Positions 61,605 through 64,000 of a DNA stretch of 64,000 nucleotides are shown here, piece by piece. Both the position numbers and the translations under genes were made by a program. The DNA is from Kosakonia sacchari SP1 (lineage in GTDB: Bacteria > Pseudomonadota > Gammaproteobacteria > Enterobacterales > Enterobacteriaceae): positions 2,790,001-2,854,000 of the forward strand of contig NZ_CP007215.2 in assembly GCF_000300455.3 (NCBI RefSeq), read 5' to 3'. Numbering within the stretch: position 1 is the first letter of the stretch; each line of letters begins with the position of its first letter. A model generated the notes under the pieces. It was given only the letters and a program-made list of their open reading frames with translations, searched no databases and was not told the DNA's origin.

Positions 61605-62252
61605 ATGCGGCAATTGATAACTACTGAAAATACCATGAACAAAACTTCTTTTAGAAATCACCGCCTTAAGCGATTCAGCTCACGACAAGCCACCAGGTCT
61701 GAACCACAAAACCAACCAAAACGCGTGATTCTGTTCAATAAACCCTACGATGTTTTGCCGCAATTCACCGACGAAGCCGGACGCAGCACGCTAAAAGATT
61801 TTATTCCGGTACAGGGTGTTTACGCCGCAGGCCGCCTGGATCGCGACAGCGAAGGGCTGCTGGTGCTGACAAATGACGGCGCATTACAGGCAAGCCTGAC
61901 GCAGCCGGGCAAACGTACCGGCAAAATCTATTACGTGCAGGTGGAAGGAGAACCGACACCGGATGCAATTGAAGCGCTGCGTACCGGGGTGACACTGAAC
62001 GACGGTCCGACATTGCCAGCAGGCGTTGAACGCGTCGAGGAGCCGGGCTGGTTGTGGCCACGTAATCCGCCGATTCGCGAGCGCAAATCGATTCCGACAG
62101 CCTGGCTGAAAATCACCCTGTATGAGGGACGTAACCGACAGGTGCGGCGCATGACTGCGCATGTTGGCTTCCCTACCCTGCGCCTCATCCGCTACGCTAT
62201 GGGAAACTACACGCTGGATAATCTCGCTACAGGCGAATGGCGTGACGCTTAA
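61605..62252 (+). CDS. rluE: 23S rRNA pseudouridine(2457) synthase RluE
   Basis: RsuA-family pseudouridine synthase modifying U2457 of 23S rRNA. The catalytic Asp lies in [17 protein letters not shown]; family blocks [16 protein letters not shown] and [15 protein letters not shown] follow. From the ATG at 61605 it is 215 residues (E. coli 217). That ATG is part of a TATAATG sequence that looks like a -10 element, so a later start at 61635 (MNKTSFRNH) is possible. Divergent from icd as in E. coli. Confidence 0.93.
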   Translation: MRQLITTENTMNKTSFRNHRLKRFSSRQATRSEPQNQPKRVILFNKPYDVLPQFTDEAGRSTLKDFIPVQGVYAAGRLDRDSEGLLVLTNDGALQASLTQPGKRTGKIYYVQVEGEPTPDAIEALRTGVTLNDGPTLPAGVERVEEPGWLWPRNPPIRERKSIPTAWLKITLYEGRNRQVRRMTAHVGFPTLRLIRYAMGNYTLDNLATGEWRDA

Positions 62253-62266
62253 TCAGGGAGGCTATG

Positions 62267-63887
<1,621 letters not shown>

Positions 63888-63960
63888 AAGACCTTTTGCA
63901 CAACCGGACTGGCCAACGCCCGCAGCAACGATGTGTTGACGGGCAGATAAAGGAGTGAGT

Positions 63961-64000
63961 GTGGCGAAGAACTATTACGATATTACCCTGGCGCTGGCGG
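63961..64000 (+). CDS. hflD: HflD, N-terminal fragment at window edge
   Basis: Thirteen codons remain: (M)AKNYYDITLALA, identical to the start of E. coli HflD, the membrane-associated lysogenization regulator that binds phage lambda CII. GTG start with AAGGAG eight bases before it. It follows mnmA, as in E. coli. Confidence 0.88.
   Translation, partial: MAKNYYDITLALA

Overview
This window is chromosomal DNA of a gammaproteobacterium of the family Enterobacteriaceae. Nearly all core genes match Escherichia coli K-12 proteins in length and order. Accessory content and a fairly high GC content point to a relative of Kosakonia, Enterobacter or Klebsiella rather than Escherichia itself; that placement is an inference from gene content, not a database match.

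Layout. Positions 1-7600: start of ves, the periplasmic chaperone spy, and the arginine succinyltransferase operon astCADBE, with a near-consensus sigma54 promoter upstream of astC. Positions 7600-24800: xthA, a shortened ynjE-like gene, nudG, ynjH, gdhA, topB, selD, an inserted class A acid phosphatase, ydjA, sppA, ansA, pncA, yeaC, msrB, gapA, yeaD, yeaE, mipA. This is the K-12 order without ydjXYZ-ynjABCD and ynjI. Positions 25155-29207: a five-gene dlt-like operon (dltD-dltX-dltB-dltA-dltC) between mipA and yeaG, which are adjacent in K-12. It includes a 39-residue DltX-like protein. Its DltB-like protein has Asn where MBOAT enzymes carry the catalytic His, and its DltA-like protein lacks the Cys tied to D-Ala selection.

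Positions 29700-43740: yeaG, yeaH, a candidate structured RNA, yeaK, yoaI, yeaL, an inserted polar amino acid ABC transporter, nimR/nimT, a CTP-synthase-like amidotransferase, a DUF523 gene, yeaO, yoaF, a candidate small RNA, and the diguanylate cyclase gene dgcP. Positions 43800-51760 form a signalling and motility segment: yoaJ, a GAF-degenerate GGDEF-EAL protein, an MCP, an orphan glycosyltransferase, a small unknown gene, an Aer-like receptor and a GNAT enzyme. Positions 51860-56770 are mixed accessory genes: an orphan PTS EIIB, a membrane protein, leuE, an HsdR-N nuclease-like protein, a DinI/MsgA-family gene behind two tandem LexA boxes, a lipoprotein and a CigR-like protein.

Positions 56873-60328: a roughly 3 kb AT-richer insertion bounded by two near-identical 215-bp copies of the icd 3' end, the mark of site-specific integration at icd. 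Its only convincing cargo is a lipase-fold, effector-like protein and an ankyrin-repeat lipoprotein that looks like its immunity partner. The window closes with icd, rluE, nudJ, mnmA and the first codons of hflD, so two blocks that are far apart in K-12 (yea and icd-mnmA) are neighbours here.

Working together: astCADBE degrades arginine to glutamate and ammonia under nitrogen limitation; gdhA, gapA and icd are central metabolism; yeaG/yeaH are stress genes; dgcP and the EAL protein should oppose each other in cyclic-di-GMP turnover; the dlt-like operon, MipA, Spy, SppA and CigR act at the envelope.
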